Assembly: GCF_001258055.1 (NCBI RefSeq)
Contig: NZ_CVRM01000031.1
Span: forward strand, 248,001-312,000
DNA: 64,000 nucleotides
Direction of reading: 5' to 3'
From: Phaeobacter italicus
GTDB lineage: Bacteria; Pseudomonadota; Alphaproteobacteria; Rhodobacterales; Rhodobacteraceae
Positions 55,902-64,000 of the stretch are shown here, piece after piece; the first letter of the stretch is position 1; each line of letters begins with the position of its first letter. A program made the translations under genes and the position numbers. The notes under the pieces were generated by a model. It was not told where the DNA came from, did no database searches, and was given only the letters and a program-made list of their open reading frames with translations.

Positions 55902-57191
55902 ATGGGACCGATCCGCACACTCGAAGATCTGTTTGATATGCTGCGCCGCAGGGCGTTTGTGATCTTTTGGATCGTGGTTCTCGGGGCCATGGTTTCGGTT
56001 TGGGTCGCGCTCAAACAGCAGCACAGCTACGAAAGCGCGGCCGTCTTGCAGATCACCCGTCCCAAGATCGCAGGCGAGCTGGCAAAATCAACCGTTGACG
56101 GTTCCTCTGCGCGCAGGCTGCAGCTGATCGAACAGCGGCTGATGGCGCGCGGCTCAGTGGAAGAGATCATCGAGAAGTTTGGCCTTTACGGCAATCTGCC
56201 GCTGCACCCCTCGGAGAAAGTGGCGCTTTTGCGGGAGTCGGTTCTGCTGACCGGCGTGGCCGCTGCGCGCGAAGGGTTTACCGATGATGGCACCATTTCG
56301 GTTTTGACCATCACCGCCCAGATGCCGACCCCGGAACAGGCACAGGCCGTTGCCAGGGAATTTGCCAGCCGCACGATCGAGCTGAGCCAGAGCTCGCGGA
56401 TCGAACAGGCCCGCGAAACGCTGTTGTTTTTCACGGACAAGGCCAACGCCCTGACCGCTGAAATTGCGGCTCTCGAAGATGAGATCACCGCCTATCGCAA
56501 TTCCAACAACGTGGCTCTGCCCGGTGGGATCGAAATGCGCCGGGAGGAGATTTCGTCCCTGAATACCGGTCTTTTGGAAATCGAGCGCGAGCAGATCGAA
56601 CTGCGCAGGCAGGCGGATCAGACGACATCGAACCAGCGGCCTGCAACTGCCCAGCGGATGCTTGCGGTTTTCGAAGAGAAGCTGGCCACACTGGAAGCGC
56701 AGCGAGAGCTGCTGCTTGAGCGCCGCGCCGCGCTAGAAGCTTCCCTGCAGACTACGCCAGAGGTGGAACGTCAGCTGGGCGTCTATGAACGGCGCATGGA
56801 CCAACTTCAGGGAGAGCTGGAGACCATCAGCCAACGGCTGGCCGAAGCCGAAGTGGGGTTCCGGCTGGAGTCATCCCGTCAGGCTGAGCGCTTGACCGTG
56901 ATCGAGCCTGCATCACTGCCGGATTATCCAATCACCAGCGGACGTAAGAAACTGGCCCTGATGGGGCTGATTGCCAGTATCGGTATGGCGATGGGTGTCG
57001 CGTTCCTGATGGAGCTGCGCCACCCGGTTTTGCGGTCGGTCGCGCAGATGGAACGAGAGACCGGGCTTACACCAGTTGTGGCGATCCCCCTGCTGGATAC
57101 ACGACCACGCAAACGCGGTCTGTTGGATCGGCTACGGGGCCTTTTTTCACGCAACGGGCGCGGTGGCATGGGGGCATCCTCCGGCGCTTGA
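55902..57191 (+). CDS. Wzz/GNVR-type polysaccharide co-polymerase
   Basis: A 429-residue inner-membrane protein: helix 1 at about 18-36, a long periplasmic region (about 40-345) with coiled-coil heptads from about 160 to 330 (LTAEIAALEDEITAY, LAEAEVGFRLE), a PASLPDYP stretch just before helix 2 at about 351-371, and a cytoplasmic Arg-rich tail. This is the layout of chain-length determinants and co-polymerases. It lies 38 bp downstream of the BY-kinase-like gene, which would be its cytoplasmic partner. It is convergent with the flippase gene. Confidence 0.87.
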   Translation: MGPIRTLEDLFDMLRRRAFVIFWIVVLGAMVSVWVALKQQHSYESAAVLQITRPKIAGELAKSTVDGSSARRLQLIEQRLMARGSVEEIIEKFGLYGNLPLHPSEKVALLRESVLLTGVAAAREGFTDDGTISVLTITAQMPTPEQAQAVAREFASRTIELSQSSRIEQARETLLFFTDKANALTAEIAALEDEITAYRNSNNVALPGGIEMRREEISSLNTGLLEIEREQIELRRQADQTTSNQRPATAQRMLAVFEEKLATLEAQRELLLERRAALEASLQTTPEVERQLGVYERRMDQLQGELETISQRLAEAEVGFRLESSRQAERLTVIEPASLPDYPITSGRKKLALMGLIASIGMAMGVAFLMELRHPVLRSVAQMERETGLTPVVAIPLLDTRPRKRGLLDRLRGLFSRNGRGGMGASSGA

Positions 57192-57206
57192 GCAGCGCAT
57201 CTACAA

Positions 57207-58571
57207 TCAGCTGACCGCCGCGATCATCTTGGCAATGGCTGACTGGTGCCACCAGATGGCCCCACCGCCAATACCTACCGTCAGAAGGGTAAAGCCAAGA
57301 TCATGGCGAGGATCCCAGACGTGGTGTTTGCGCGCAAGCCAGACCATCACCGGGTAGGCCAGGATCATTGCCCCCGCCAGCGCGGCGATCCCTCCCGGCA
57401 GGCCAAACATCATGACGGCGATCAGAAACAATGCGGTCTGGGCAATCGCGCGGCTGGCGGTAAAGACAAAGAAGGATCGACTGTCGCCCGCCGCCAGCGC
57501 CGCCTGATCGTAGGTCATGGTGATAACCGCAGGAGCCAAAGCGACCGAAATCAGAACGATCATTGCGCCTGCATGCAGGTATCGATCATCGTAAAGCACA
57601 TCGACGAGCCACGGCCCCAACCACGCCATGCCCAGCAGCATCGACAGGATAAAGGCGCTGAGACCAGCGCGCAGTTGGCGTTGCTTGCGCTTATAACGTG
57701 GATCCGCCTGGGCAGGTTTGTCGCGATAGACCGGGATCATAAGGCGCTGGTTGACAGCGTGCCCCAGAGCCATGGGAAAACTCGCCAGAAAAAAGCCGAT
57801 GTTGTAGATCCCCAGAACTTCCAGTGGGACAAACTTGCCGAGGATCGCCCGGTCCCCCTGTGAGGTCAGAAACCAGAACGCGGTCGAGAGAAAGATCCAT
57901 TTTCCAAAGTGCAACAGTTCACCGAGCGCTTGTCGTTCCCAGTGGAACCGGCTGCGCCGACCGGGCAGGGCACGCCAGACCAGGATTAGAAAAGCAGTCG
58001 CCTGGATGACGCTGCCCAGCACCAACGCCATGACCGATTGGGTCCACCAGGCAATCAGCACCATGGCGCCGATTCCAATCGCCTGACTGATGAGCTCCAG
58101 CGCGGTGAGCCGCCCGACCAACAGATGGCGATGCGCAGTTTCTACCCGGATCGGGTCGAGCCCGTTGATCGCGAGGGCCGCACCGGCAATTGGCAGGTAC
58201 CACATCAGCTCTGGCGCGTCGTAAAACTCCGCAATCGGCCAGGCCAGCAAAAGGGTCATCCCCCACAGGATAAAACCCCGCACCACCTGAACGCTCCAGG
58301 CCGTGTCCAGAAAGTCGGGATCGTCGCCTCGTTTGCTCTGAGCGATAGACGGGCCCACGCCGATATCCGAAAACAGCGCAAGACCCGTGGTCACCACGCT
58401 GACCAATGCCATCAGACCAAAGGCTTCGGGAAACAGGAGCCGCGTCATCAGCAGGTTGGCGGCAAGGCGCAGAGCCTGACTGCCGCCATAGCCGATCATC
58501 AGCCAGGAGGCAGACCGCAGCACCCGTGCTGCCAGCCCTTCGCCGCTGAATAGGGACAAAACCTGCTGCAT
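57207..58571 (-). CDS. lipopolysaccharide/exopolysaccharide flippase (Wzx/MATE-like)
   Basis: The ATG at 58571 gives 454 residues with about 12-14 hydrophobic helices. The start LRSASWLMIGYGGSQALRLAANLL and GDRAILGKFVPLEVLGIYNIGFF (separate segments) are typical of the polysaccharide biosynthesis protein family that moves lipid-linked repeat units to the periplasm. Charged residues in predicted helices fit a flippase. It is on the minus strand, converging on the Wzz-like gene and divergent from the GT4 gene. Confidence 0.88.
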   Translation of the reverse strand: MQQVLSLFSGEGLAARVLRSASWLMIGYGGSQALRLAANLLMTRLLFPEAFGLMALVSVVTTGLALFSDIGVGPSIAQSKRGDDPDFLDTAWSVQVVRGFILWGMTLLLAWPIAEFYDAPELMWYLPIAGAALAINGLDPIRVETAHRHLLVGRLTALELISQAIGIGAMVLIAWWTQSVMALVLGSVIQATAFLILVWRALPGRRSRFHWERQALGELLHFGKWIFLSTAFWFLTSQGDRAILGKFVPLEVLGIYNIGFFLASFPMALGHAVNQRLMIPVYRDKPAQADPRYKRKQRQLRAGLSAFILSMLLGMAWLGPWLVDVLYDDRYLHAGAMIVLISVALAPAVITMTYDQAALAAGDSRSFFVFTASRAIAQTALFLIAVMMFGLPGGIAALAGAMILAYPVMVWLARKHHVWDPRHDLGFTLLTVGIGGGAIWWHQSAIAKMIAAVS

Positions 58572-58714
58572 GACATGTCTCTCGGTCTTGGTTCTTGCGA
58601 TCTGCCTGATCCCGAAAGGCGACAATTCGACGGCACCTTCGCGGCAATGCTGGGCAACTGGGTGAACTACGGATACCCTGCGGCAACTCTTGCACAAAAT
58701 GGGCGTGTGTCCTC

Positions 58715-59944
58715 GTGAAAATTGCCTACATCCTCAACACCTACCCTCAGCCGTCCCACAGCTTTATTCGCCGCGAGGTACAGGCGCTGGAACGGCACGG
58801 CGTCGAGATCGAGCGCATCGCCATGCGCCCCGCTGATGTGCCATTGGTGGATCCGGGTGACATCGATGAACAGGGGCGCACCGACTATGTCCTTGCCAAG
58901 GGGGGCGCGCGGCTGGTCGCTGGCCTTGTGCGGCGCATGTGGCGCAGTCCCCGGCGGTTCCGATCTGCCCTGGCGAAGGCCTGGGAAATGGGTGGCCGCT
59001 CTCAGGTTGGTCGCCTGCGACATCTGATCTATCTGGCCGAAGCGGCCTATGTGGCTGACCGGGTTGAGGGGGAGGGGATAGACCATCTCCATGCTCACTT
59101 TGGCACCAACTCCACCACGGTTGCGCTTTTGGCTGCGATGCTGGCTGATGTGCCGGGCGGGTTGGGCTACAGTTTTACAACTCACGGACCAGAGGAATTT
59201 GACGCGCCGCAGGTGCTGTCTTTGGGAGCCAAGGTGGACACGGCCGACTTCGCCGTCGCAATCAGCAGCTTTGGCCGCAGCCAGTTGAGCCGCTGGGCCG
59301 CATTTGGCAGTTGGGCACGGCTGAAGGTGGTGCATTGCGGCATTGAACCCTCGCGGTTTTCTGAACCGCAACCACTGCCAGAGGGGCCATTGCGGCTGGC
59401 TGCGATTGGCCGGTTTGTTGAACAAAAAGGGCAGATGGTTCTTATCCACGCGCTCGCAAAACTGGTCGAAACCCACCCGGATCTGCACCTTTCGTTGATC
59501 GGTGATGGAGAAATGCGCCAGGATCTTGAGGCTGCGATCGCGCGTTATGACCTTTCGCGCCACGTCACATTGACCGGTTGGCTGTCAGAGGCGGACGTAA
59601 GGGCGGAGCTGGCAAAGGCGCATGCGCTCGTCATGCCGTCCTTTGCAGAAGGCCTGCCAATGGTGGTGATGGAGGCAATGGCAGCTGCCCGTCCGGTGGT
59701 GGCAACCTATATCGCAGGGACGCCCGAACTGGTGGTGCCGGGGCAGACAGGGTGGCTGGTGCCAGCTGGCGACCCCGACGTTCTGGCTGAGGCGATAGCG
59801 GATCTCGCGGGTACACCTAGCGAAACACTAAGGCGGATGGGACAGGCGGGGCGCACCCGCGTGCTGCAGCGGCACGATAGTGAGATCGAGGCGGGCAAAT
59901 TGGTGCATCACTTTGAAGAGGCTATCCGCGCGCGTCGCCCCTGA
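58715..59944 (+). CDS. glycosyltransferase family 4 protein (WcaL/ExoL-like)
   Basis: Start codon GTG 58715; 409 residues. The N-terminus KIAYILNTYPQPSHSFIRRE is the colanic-acid/exopolysaccharide GT4 type, and DHLHAHFGTNSTTVA is diagnostic. The C-terminal Rossmann domain contains AIGRFVEQKG and the donor-site EGLPMVVMEAMAAARPVV and GTPELV. It is a GT-B retaining enzyme adding a sugar to the lipid-linked repeat unit. It is divergent from the flippase gene across 143 bp. Confidence 0.92.
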   Translation: MKIAYILNTYPQPSHSFIRREVQALERHGVEIERIAMRPADVPLVDPGDIDEQGRTDYVLAKGGARLVAGLVRRMWRSPRRFRSALAKAWEMGGRSQVGRLRHLIYLAEAAYVADRVEGEGIDHLHAHFGTNSTTVALLAAMLADVPGGLGYSFTTHGPEEFDAPQVLSLGAKVDTADFAVAISSFGRSQLSRWAAFGSWARLKVVHCGIEPSRFSEPQPLPEGPLRLAAIGRFVEQKGQMVLIHALAKLVETHPDLHLSLIGDGEMRQDLEAAIARYDLSRHVTLTGWLSEADVRAELAKAHALVMPSFAEGLPMVVMEAMAAARPVVATYIAGTPELVVPGQTGWLVPAGDPDVLAEAIADLAGTPSETLRRMGQAGRTRVLQRHDSEIEAGKLVHHFEEAIRARRP

Positions 59945-59972
59945 CTGCCACACCGCCTGCTTTCTTCGGGGC

Positions 59973-60830
59973 CTACCGCCCGCGCGTCCAGCGATTGGCG
60001 CGGCTGTCGCGATAAAGTGGCGATTTCACCGCCACGGAAACTGCCGCATAGGTCAAAAAACCAGCCGGGTCGCGCAACGCGCGCCCTGCGATATGTGAAA
60101 GAGACGGCCGGCGCACGTCCTCATTTGCCAGCAATTGCGGAAACCGGGATGCAATTTCGTCAACGCCTGCATTCTGCCTGCGCCGAACCCTGACCAGATT
60201 GCGAAACCCTTCGACCAGAGGCCATTGATAGGATGCCGCCAGACGCTGACGTTCCTGCGGGGCAAAGCTGAGGCGGGCGAAGATGTCGTCGGCAATGACA
60301 TCGGGCCAGTCCTCCCAACGCGCGCGCCCGGCCTTGTTCATCGCAAATAGCCCAAACCCCGGAACACCCTTTTGCACGAAGGGCAATGTCTCCCAGAACC
60401 GGGCATATAGTCTGCTCACGGTGCTTCTGGCGCGCATCAGCTGCGGCTCGCCACTGGCGTAGCGCGCTACGTTGCAGTCCAAAGTGGCACAGATGAGCGG
60501 CAACAGCTGTGGTGAGACGATGACATCTGCATCAAGATAAACGAGCACACGGCCACGCGCACGTGTCTCTCCATCTTGAAGGGCGCCGATTTTGCCCCCT
60601 TCCGCGCGATCTATCACATGGCAGTCCCAACGATGGGGAACCGGGACCGACTGTGCCTCTGCCACAGTTGCATCAGAGCAGCCATTGGCCATCACGATGA
60701 CCTCGCCGGTGGCTTGGTCGGGCAGCGGAGCGCTTTCAAACAGGGCAGAGAGGCAAGGGCCAATATAGCCTGCTTCGTTATGCGCCGGGATGATAACACT
60801 CAGCGTCGGAGCAAGTCCTGTTGGCGTCAT
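59973..60830 (-). CDS. glycosyltransferase family 2 protein
   Basis: The ATG at 60830 gives 285 residues. The GT-A fold starts with LSVIIPAHNEAGYIGPCLSA, the metal-binding DxD appears as YLDADVIVS, and ADDIFARL is a candidate ED/DD acceptor motif. It transfers a sugar, probably in exopolysaccharide assembly. Its ATG overlaps the stop of the upstream 850-residue SGNH/glycosidase gene by four bases, so the two are co-translated. It converges on the GT4 gene. Confidence 0.9.
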   Translation of the reverse strand: MTPTGLAPTLSVIIPAHNEAGYIGPCLSALFESAPLPDQATGEVIVMANGCSDATVAEAQSVPVPHRWDCHVIDRAEGGKIGALQDGETRARGRVLVYLDADVIVSPQLLPLICATLDCNVARYASGEPQLMRARSTVSRLYARFWETLPFVQKGVPGFGLFAMNKAGRARWEDWPDVIADDIFARLSFAPQERQRLAASYQWPLVEGFRNLVRVRRRQNAGVDEIASRFPQLLANEDVRRPSLSHIAGRALRDPAGFLTYAAVSVAVKSPLYRDSRANRWTRGR

Positions 60831-63379
60831 TTCGCGGCCTCCAGTGCCTGCCATCGCGGGTTGTCATCGCTCAGCGTGCGCAAGCTGCCCCAGCTGCCCC
60901 ATTTGCCGGGGGTGGAAACGTCGGAATAGGCCGTGAACAGCGCACCGCCCAGTTCGGGCCACCCCCGCAACAGCGACCGATAGAGCGCGCCCATCTCCTC
61001 GGTGTAGTTGAAATGACTGAAAAACGCCGTGAGCGTTTCATCATCCACCATCGGGCCGAGGCCAACGACATGGCTCCCACCCTCGTACATTATGAGATCC
61101 AGATCATGCTTGGCCGCGATTTTTGCGTGATAGGGCAGGACGCGCTCTAGCAGGTCAGTAATCGTGTCCTCGCGCGAGCCGGACACCAGCCCGTCACGCA
61201 GTTCGGCCTCGGCCAGTGCGCTGGCCGCATCATATCGGTGCTTGGTGACAAACGTTGCTGCGGCGGTTCCTTCCAGCCCGCGGGCTGCTGCCGTCGCCTC
61301 GGCCTGCTCGTGGCTTTGTGCAATCCAGGCCCGCAGCGTGGCCGCGCGCTCAGGCAGGCCAAGGATGCCGCCGAAGTAACCAGTGACCGCGTAGGCGTCA
61401 AAACTCTGGGCTGGTGGGCGGCGGGCCGGATCTTCGGCCACCCAGAGTGGTGCTTGCAGGATCTGCTCTTCCAGGCCCAGCCAGCCGGTCTGGGTGGAGA
61501 GCACGCGTACCAGGCGCTCTGGTGTGGTGTCGCCAAAGACCTCACTCCATATCCCGGCAACCTCGGCTGCCCGACCGCCGTAATATTGCATCCACAGGTC
61601 TGAGCCGCCCCAGCGCGCCTTTGCCTGCGCATCTGCCCAGACCGCCTGCTCGAACTGCCAGTTCCACACCTCGTTGGAGTATTCCACATAGGCGCGCAAA
61701 TCCGGATCCAACTGATCCTGCACCAGCCGGGCATAGTTCCGGATATAGCTGTCATCCGCCATATGGGGCAGGGTGAACCAAGGCGCGGTTTTCAGCTGGT
61801 TTGCCAATGCAACCAGAACCTCGGCGGGGACACCTGCTTGGGCCCACGTGTAATCCTGCGGGTGCGGGCGGTCTTCCCAGCCGATTTGTGAGGAGTCATT
61901 CGTTGCCATCCAGTCCATGAACCGCAGAGCCGCAAAACCCTGCATCAAAGACAGCCAATCGGGATTGAACAGCTCTCCCCGCTGCCACAGAGGCAGGTGA
62001 CGTTCTTGCACGACAGAAATGTTGCGAATGTAATCGCCAGTGCCACGGCGGTCGCTGCGCTGGATGCGAATGTCCACTGCACCGGGGCCGGGAGTATAGT
62101 CGAAACGGATCTCACCGCTCCCGTAGCGGATGTTTTCGGCGCGGCCTGCGACCTCGATGATCCCGTCGCCGTCAAACTGGAGGACATAGCGCCCCGCCAG
62201 CGTTGTTGCCGTGCGCGGCAGATCCGTCAGGATCAATGTGCCGATTGACCCCAACTCAGGAGGCAGCGATGTGGGCCAGCCGTACTCGTCCAGGTATCCG
62301 GCAGCGGCCAAATCCGGGTGATCGACCCCGCCCCATTGGCCGGGCAGGTGACCGATCCAGGGGCGTGCGGTTTTGAAGTGGTCCAGAAACGGGGCCTGTG
62401 GGCTCCAGTCCGCGATTGCCGCGAGGTTCATGGCAATCGGTTGGCGCGGGACAGGATCCGATTTCGCCAGAGTGGGTGCCTCGCCCGTGGCGCCAACCTT
62501 TGCCTGAACCGGGGCATTCAGAACCGGCAGCGTCGGGTCAGTGGGCATCGGCAGAGGGTCAGCGGGCAGGGCGGCGCGAATAGACGTTTCTTGGGCTGCC
62601 TCCCATGCAATCATTTGCAGGCGCCGGGCAAGGGGCGGGGTGGGGGCCGCGTATGCCTGCCCCCATCGATTACGCAGCTGATGGGGCAATCCGACCGGGG
62701 ACTGGTCGGTCAGAACGGCATATTGAAAAGCGGAGAGAAAGTAGAAGCCGATATCATTGGGGTGAATGTCATCGTCAAAGATATCTTCAATCCGGTTGAG
62801 CCCGGGAACTGTTCCCGCGCGAATGGCGTCATCCAGCCGCGCCATCGCCTGACCTGCCTTGAGCAGGCGAATATTCCCTCCGGTCTCGCGATTGACGGCG
62901 TCAACCACGCCTTGCCAGCGGGGCAGGTCTGCCTCCAACCGGTCGCGCCACGGGATAGAGGCGTCAGCGTCAAAAGGCACCTCTGTCCCGCTGCCGCTCA
63001 GCAACGAGTGCCAGGTCTCCTGCAGGTAGACCTCCACCTCCGGATTGGTCGTTTTGGCAAGGGTATAGAAATCACCTAGCGCAGCCTCGGTGTTGCTCCA
63101 CTTCAGGTGATTTGCGAGCGGGATGGCCTCGGTCACGATCAGGGCATCGACGGGCTCTTGAAGCCGCTCGCGGGCGTTGATGCCTTCCGCACGTGCGGCA
63201 TGGGTCCAGTTGTAACTGAGAGGAGCGCCGTTGATGATCTGCGCCTCAACCGTGACGGGCTGTGTGGTTTCGCGGCCGGGTTGTTCTGACAAAAGCTGGT
63301 TCAGCATGACGGGATTGTCCGGCCCAAACAGGGAATGGCCGACCATCACGACGCTTGTGACCAGCTCTGCCAGTGTCAT
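60827..63379 (-). CDS. 850-residue SGNH hydrolase / GH-A-like glycosidase fusion
   Basis: The N-terminal third is SGNH-like: block I MVGHSL (Ser16) and the C-terminal catalytic pair DDIHPND (Asp203, His206), so a carbohydrate esterase-type domain spans about 1-235. A linker and beta-rich region (about 330-460, DGDGIIEVAGRAENIRY) follow. From about 470 to 850 the sequence looks like a clan GH-A barrel: AYVEYSNEVWNW gives the Asn569-Glu570 acid/base and IMYEGGSH gives candidate nucleophile Glu766. No signal peptide is visible at the ATG, which overlaps the upstream gene by four bases. Specific substrate unknown; an exopolysaccharide esterase/hydrolase is likely. Confidence 0.75.
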   Translation of the reverse strand: MTLAELVTSVVMVGHSLFGPDNPVMLNQLLSEQPGRETTQPVTVEAQIINGAPLSYNWTHAARAEGINARERLQEPVDALIVTEAIPLANHLKWSNTEAALGDFYTLAKTTNPEVEVYLQETWHSLLSGSGTEVPFDADASIPWRDRLEADLPRWQGVVDAVNRETGGNIRLLKAGQAMARLDDAIRAGTVPGLNRIEDIFDDDIHPNDIGFYFLSAFQYAVLTDQSPVGLPHQLRNRWGQAYAAPTPPLARRLQMIAWEAAQETSIRAALPADPLPMPTDPTLPVLNAPVQAKVGATGEAPTLAKSDPVPRQPIAMNLAAIADWSPQAPFLDHFKTARPWIGHLPGQWGGVDHPDLAAAGYLDEYGWPTSLPPELGSIGTLILTDLPRTATTLAGRYVLQFDGDGIIEVAGRAENIRYGSGEIRFDYTPGPGAVDIRIQRSDRRGTGDYIRNISVVQERHLPLWQRGELFNPDWLSLMQGFAALRFMDWMATNDSSQIGWEDRPHPQDYTWAQAGVPAEVLVALANQLKTAPWFTLPHMADDSYIRNYARLVQDQLDPDLRAYVEYSNEVWNWQFEQAVWADAQAKARWGGSDLWMQYYGGRAAEVAGIWSEVFGDTTPERLVRVLSTQTGWLGLEEQILQAPLWVAEDPARRPPAQSFDAYAVTGYFGGILGLPERAATLRAWIAQSHEQAEATAAARGLEGTAAATFVTKHRYDAASALAEAELRDGLVSGSREDTITDLLERVLPYHAKIAAKHDLDLIMYEGGSHVVGLGPMVDDETLTAFFSHFNYTEEMGALYRSLLRGWPELGGALFTAYSDVSTPGKWGSWGSLRTLSDDNPRWQALEAAK

Positions 63380-64000
63380 CTGCGGACCCCGGTGCGGGGA
63401 TGGGACGTCACCACCGTCCAGACAATTTCCTGAACCTTGCGTGCAGCCTCTGCAGAAAAGGCCTGCGCTGGGCTACCGTCTGCGCGTGTCAGCTGATGGG
63501 GCTGCCCTGCCGGGTTCACGTGGTAGAGCACGCTTAGATGGGTCAGTGCGACAATGTAGGCGCCCAGATCGTTGATATGGATCTGGTCCTGCGCTCCGTC
63601 AGGGGTGATGGCGAACACATCCTCGCGTCGTGACAGGCCGGGGATCTCTCCCGCCTCGATCGCGCGCACGACGGCGGCCATGACCTGACCTGCGGGGATC
63701 AGATAGGCCGGGCGGTTCGGGTTGCGCCGGGTGTCTGAGCCCGCCAATCCGCCGAGCCATAGCTGTTCCAGATCAGTGTCAATTCGAGCAAGCCAGCCAT
63801 CGGGCGTATCCAGAGGGTGCCATGTCTCATAGAGATAGAGACGTGTATCGGCAGACCCGGCCCGTGCCAGATCAGCCCACCGGCGGAAGTAGCGCGCGCC
63901 TTTGAAATAACGGATGGCATCCCGCAGCTCGACCATCTCGGTCAAGATGACGGCATCATAATCACCCGAGCCCACCGCCTCGCGGGCATCCCGCCAGATT
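63376..64000 (-). CDS. SGNH-domain protein related to the fusion's N-terminus, 5' end outside the window
   Basis: The frame enters from the window end; about 207 residues are seen, ending at the TGA at 63376. YLYETWHPLD and DQIHINDLGAYIVAL (Asp-x-x-His pair) align with YLQETWHSLL and DDIHPNDIGFYFLSA of the downstream 850-residue protein, and GQPHQL with GLPHQL. The two genes therefore encode tandem paralogous SGNH domains. The block I serine and any signal peptide would lie beyond 64000. The gene overlaps its neighbour by four bases. Confidence 0.8.
   Translation of the reverse strand, partial: IWRDAREAVGSGDYDAVILTEMVELRDAIRYFKGARYFRRWADLARAGSADTRLYLYETWHPLDTPDGWLARIDTDLEQLWLGGLAGSDTRRNPNRPAYLIPAGQVMAAVVRAIEAGEIPGLSRREDVFAITPDGAQDQIHINDLGAYIVALTHLSVLYHVNPAGQPHQLTRADGSPAQAFSAEAARKVQEIVWTVVTSHPRTGVRR

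Overview
The window is GC-rich, gene-dense chromosomal DNA from an alphaproteobacterium, almost certainly the Rhodobacteraceae (Roseobacter group). The main evidence is a SAM/SAH-type riboswitch ahead of metK (a class known from Rhodobacterales), an irr-fabA-fabB neighbourhood, the miaB/phoH/ybeY/corC/lnt/metK/trmB order, a class II AroA and a glycerol ABC transporter with a DUF2160 subunit. Genus cannot be fixed from the window. No insertion sequence, prophage, CRISPR array or rRNA was seen.

Layout. 1-3.4 kb: minus-strand catabolic operon (2-haloacid dehalogenase-like HAD, alpha/beta hydrolase, PLP threonine/serine dehydratase, then pcaD cut by the window edge). 3.6-10.4 kb: SlyD-like FKBP, nitronate monooxygenase, fabA-fabB, irr, a LysR regulator divergent from a phytanoyl-CoA dioxygenase-like gene, and a GT2-like protein of unknown role. 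10.5-20.1 kb: housekeeping run miaB, an OmpA-like protein and a lipoprotein sharing one small module, phoH, ybeY, corC, lnt, riboswitch, metK, a ClpP-fold periplasmic protein, trmB. 20.2-27.3 kb: aroA-cmk-rpsA, then ihfB-lapA-like-trpF-trpB. 27.3-33.4 kb (minus): DUF2237 protein, serine hydrolase, pth, rplY, an lldD-type oxidase, trpA and a PagL-like lipid A deacylase. 33.6-36.1 kb: ychF, a nucleoside hydrolase and tRNA-Ser(GCU).

36.2-43.2 kb looks accessory. It holds a GntR/FCD repressor divergent from a complete hydroxyproline degradation operon (deaminase, epimerase, alpha-ketoglutarate semialdehyde dehydrogenase, FAD D-amino acid dehydrogenase), followed by a chemoreceptor-like protein that ends just after its HAMP domain. 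43.3-44.8 kb is a BlaI/M56 regulator-protease pair with no beta-lactamase. 45.0-51.0 kb is a six-gene glycerol ABC transporter operon (glpV-S-T-P-Q-U order) whose two ATPases carry complementary defects. 51.3-53.3 kb has a THUMP-type RNA methyltransferase and a 2-dehydro-3-deoxygalactonokinase-like protein.

53.9-64.0 kb is an exopolysaccharide locus: priming glycosyltransferase, BY-kinase-like protein lacking the Walker A lysine, Wzz-type co-polymerase, Wzx-type flippase, GT4 and GT2 glycosyltransferases, and two tandem SGNH-domain proteins. One of these is an 850-residue fusion to a clan GH-A-like glycosidase; the other is cut by the window edge. The best candidates for something undescribed are this SGNH/GH fusion pair, the non-canonical BY-kinase, the asymmetric GlpS/GlpT pair, the signalling-domain-less receptor and the paired IWVDP-module envelope proteins.
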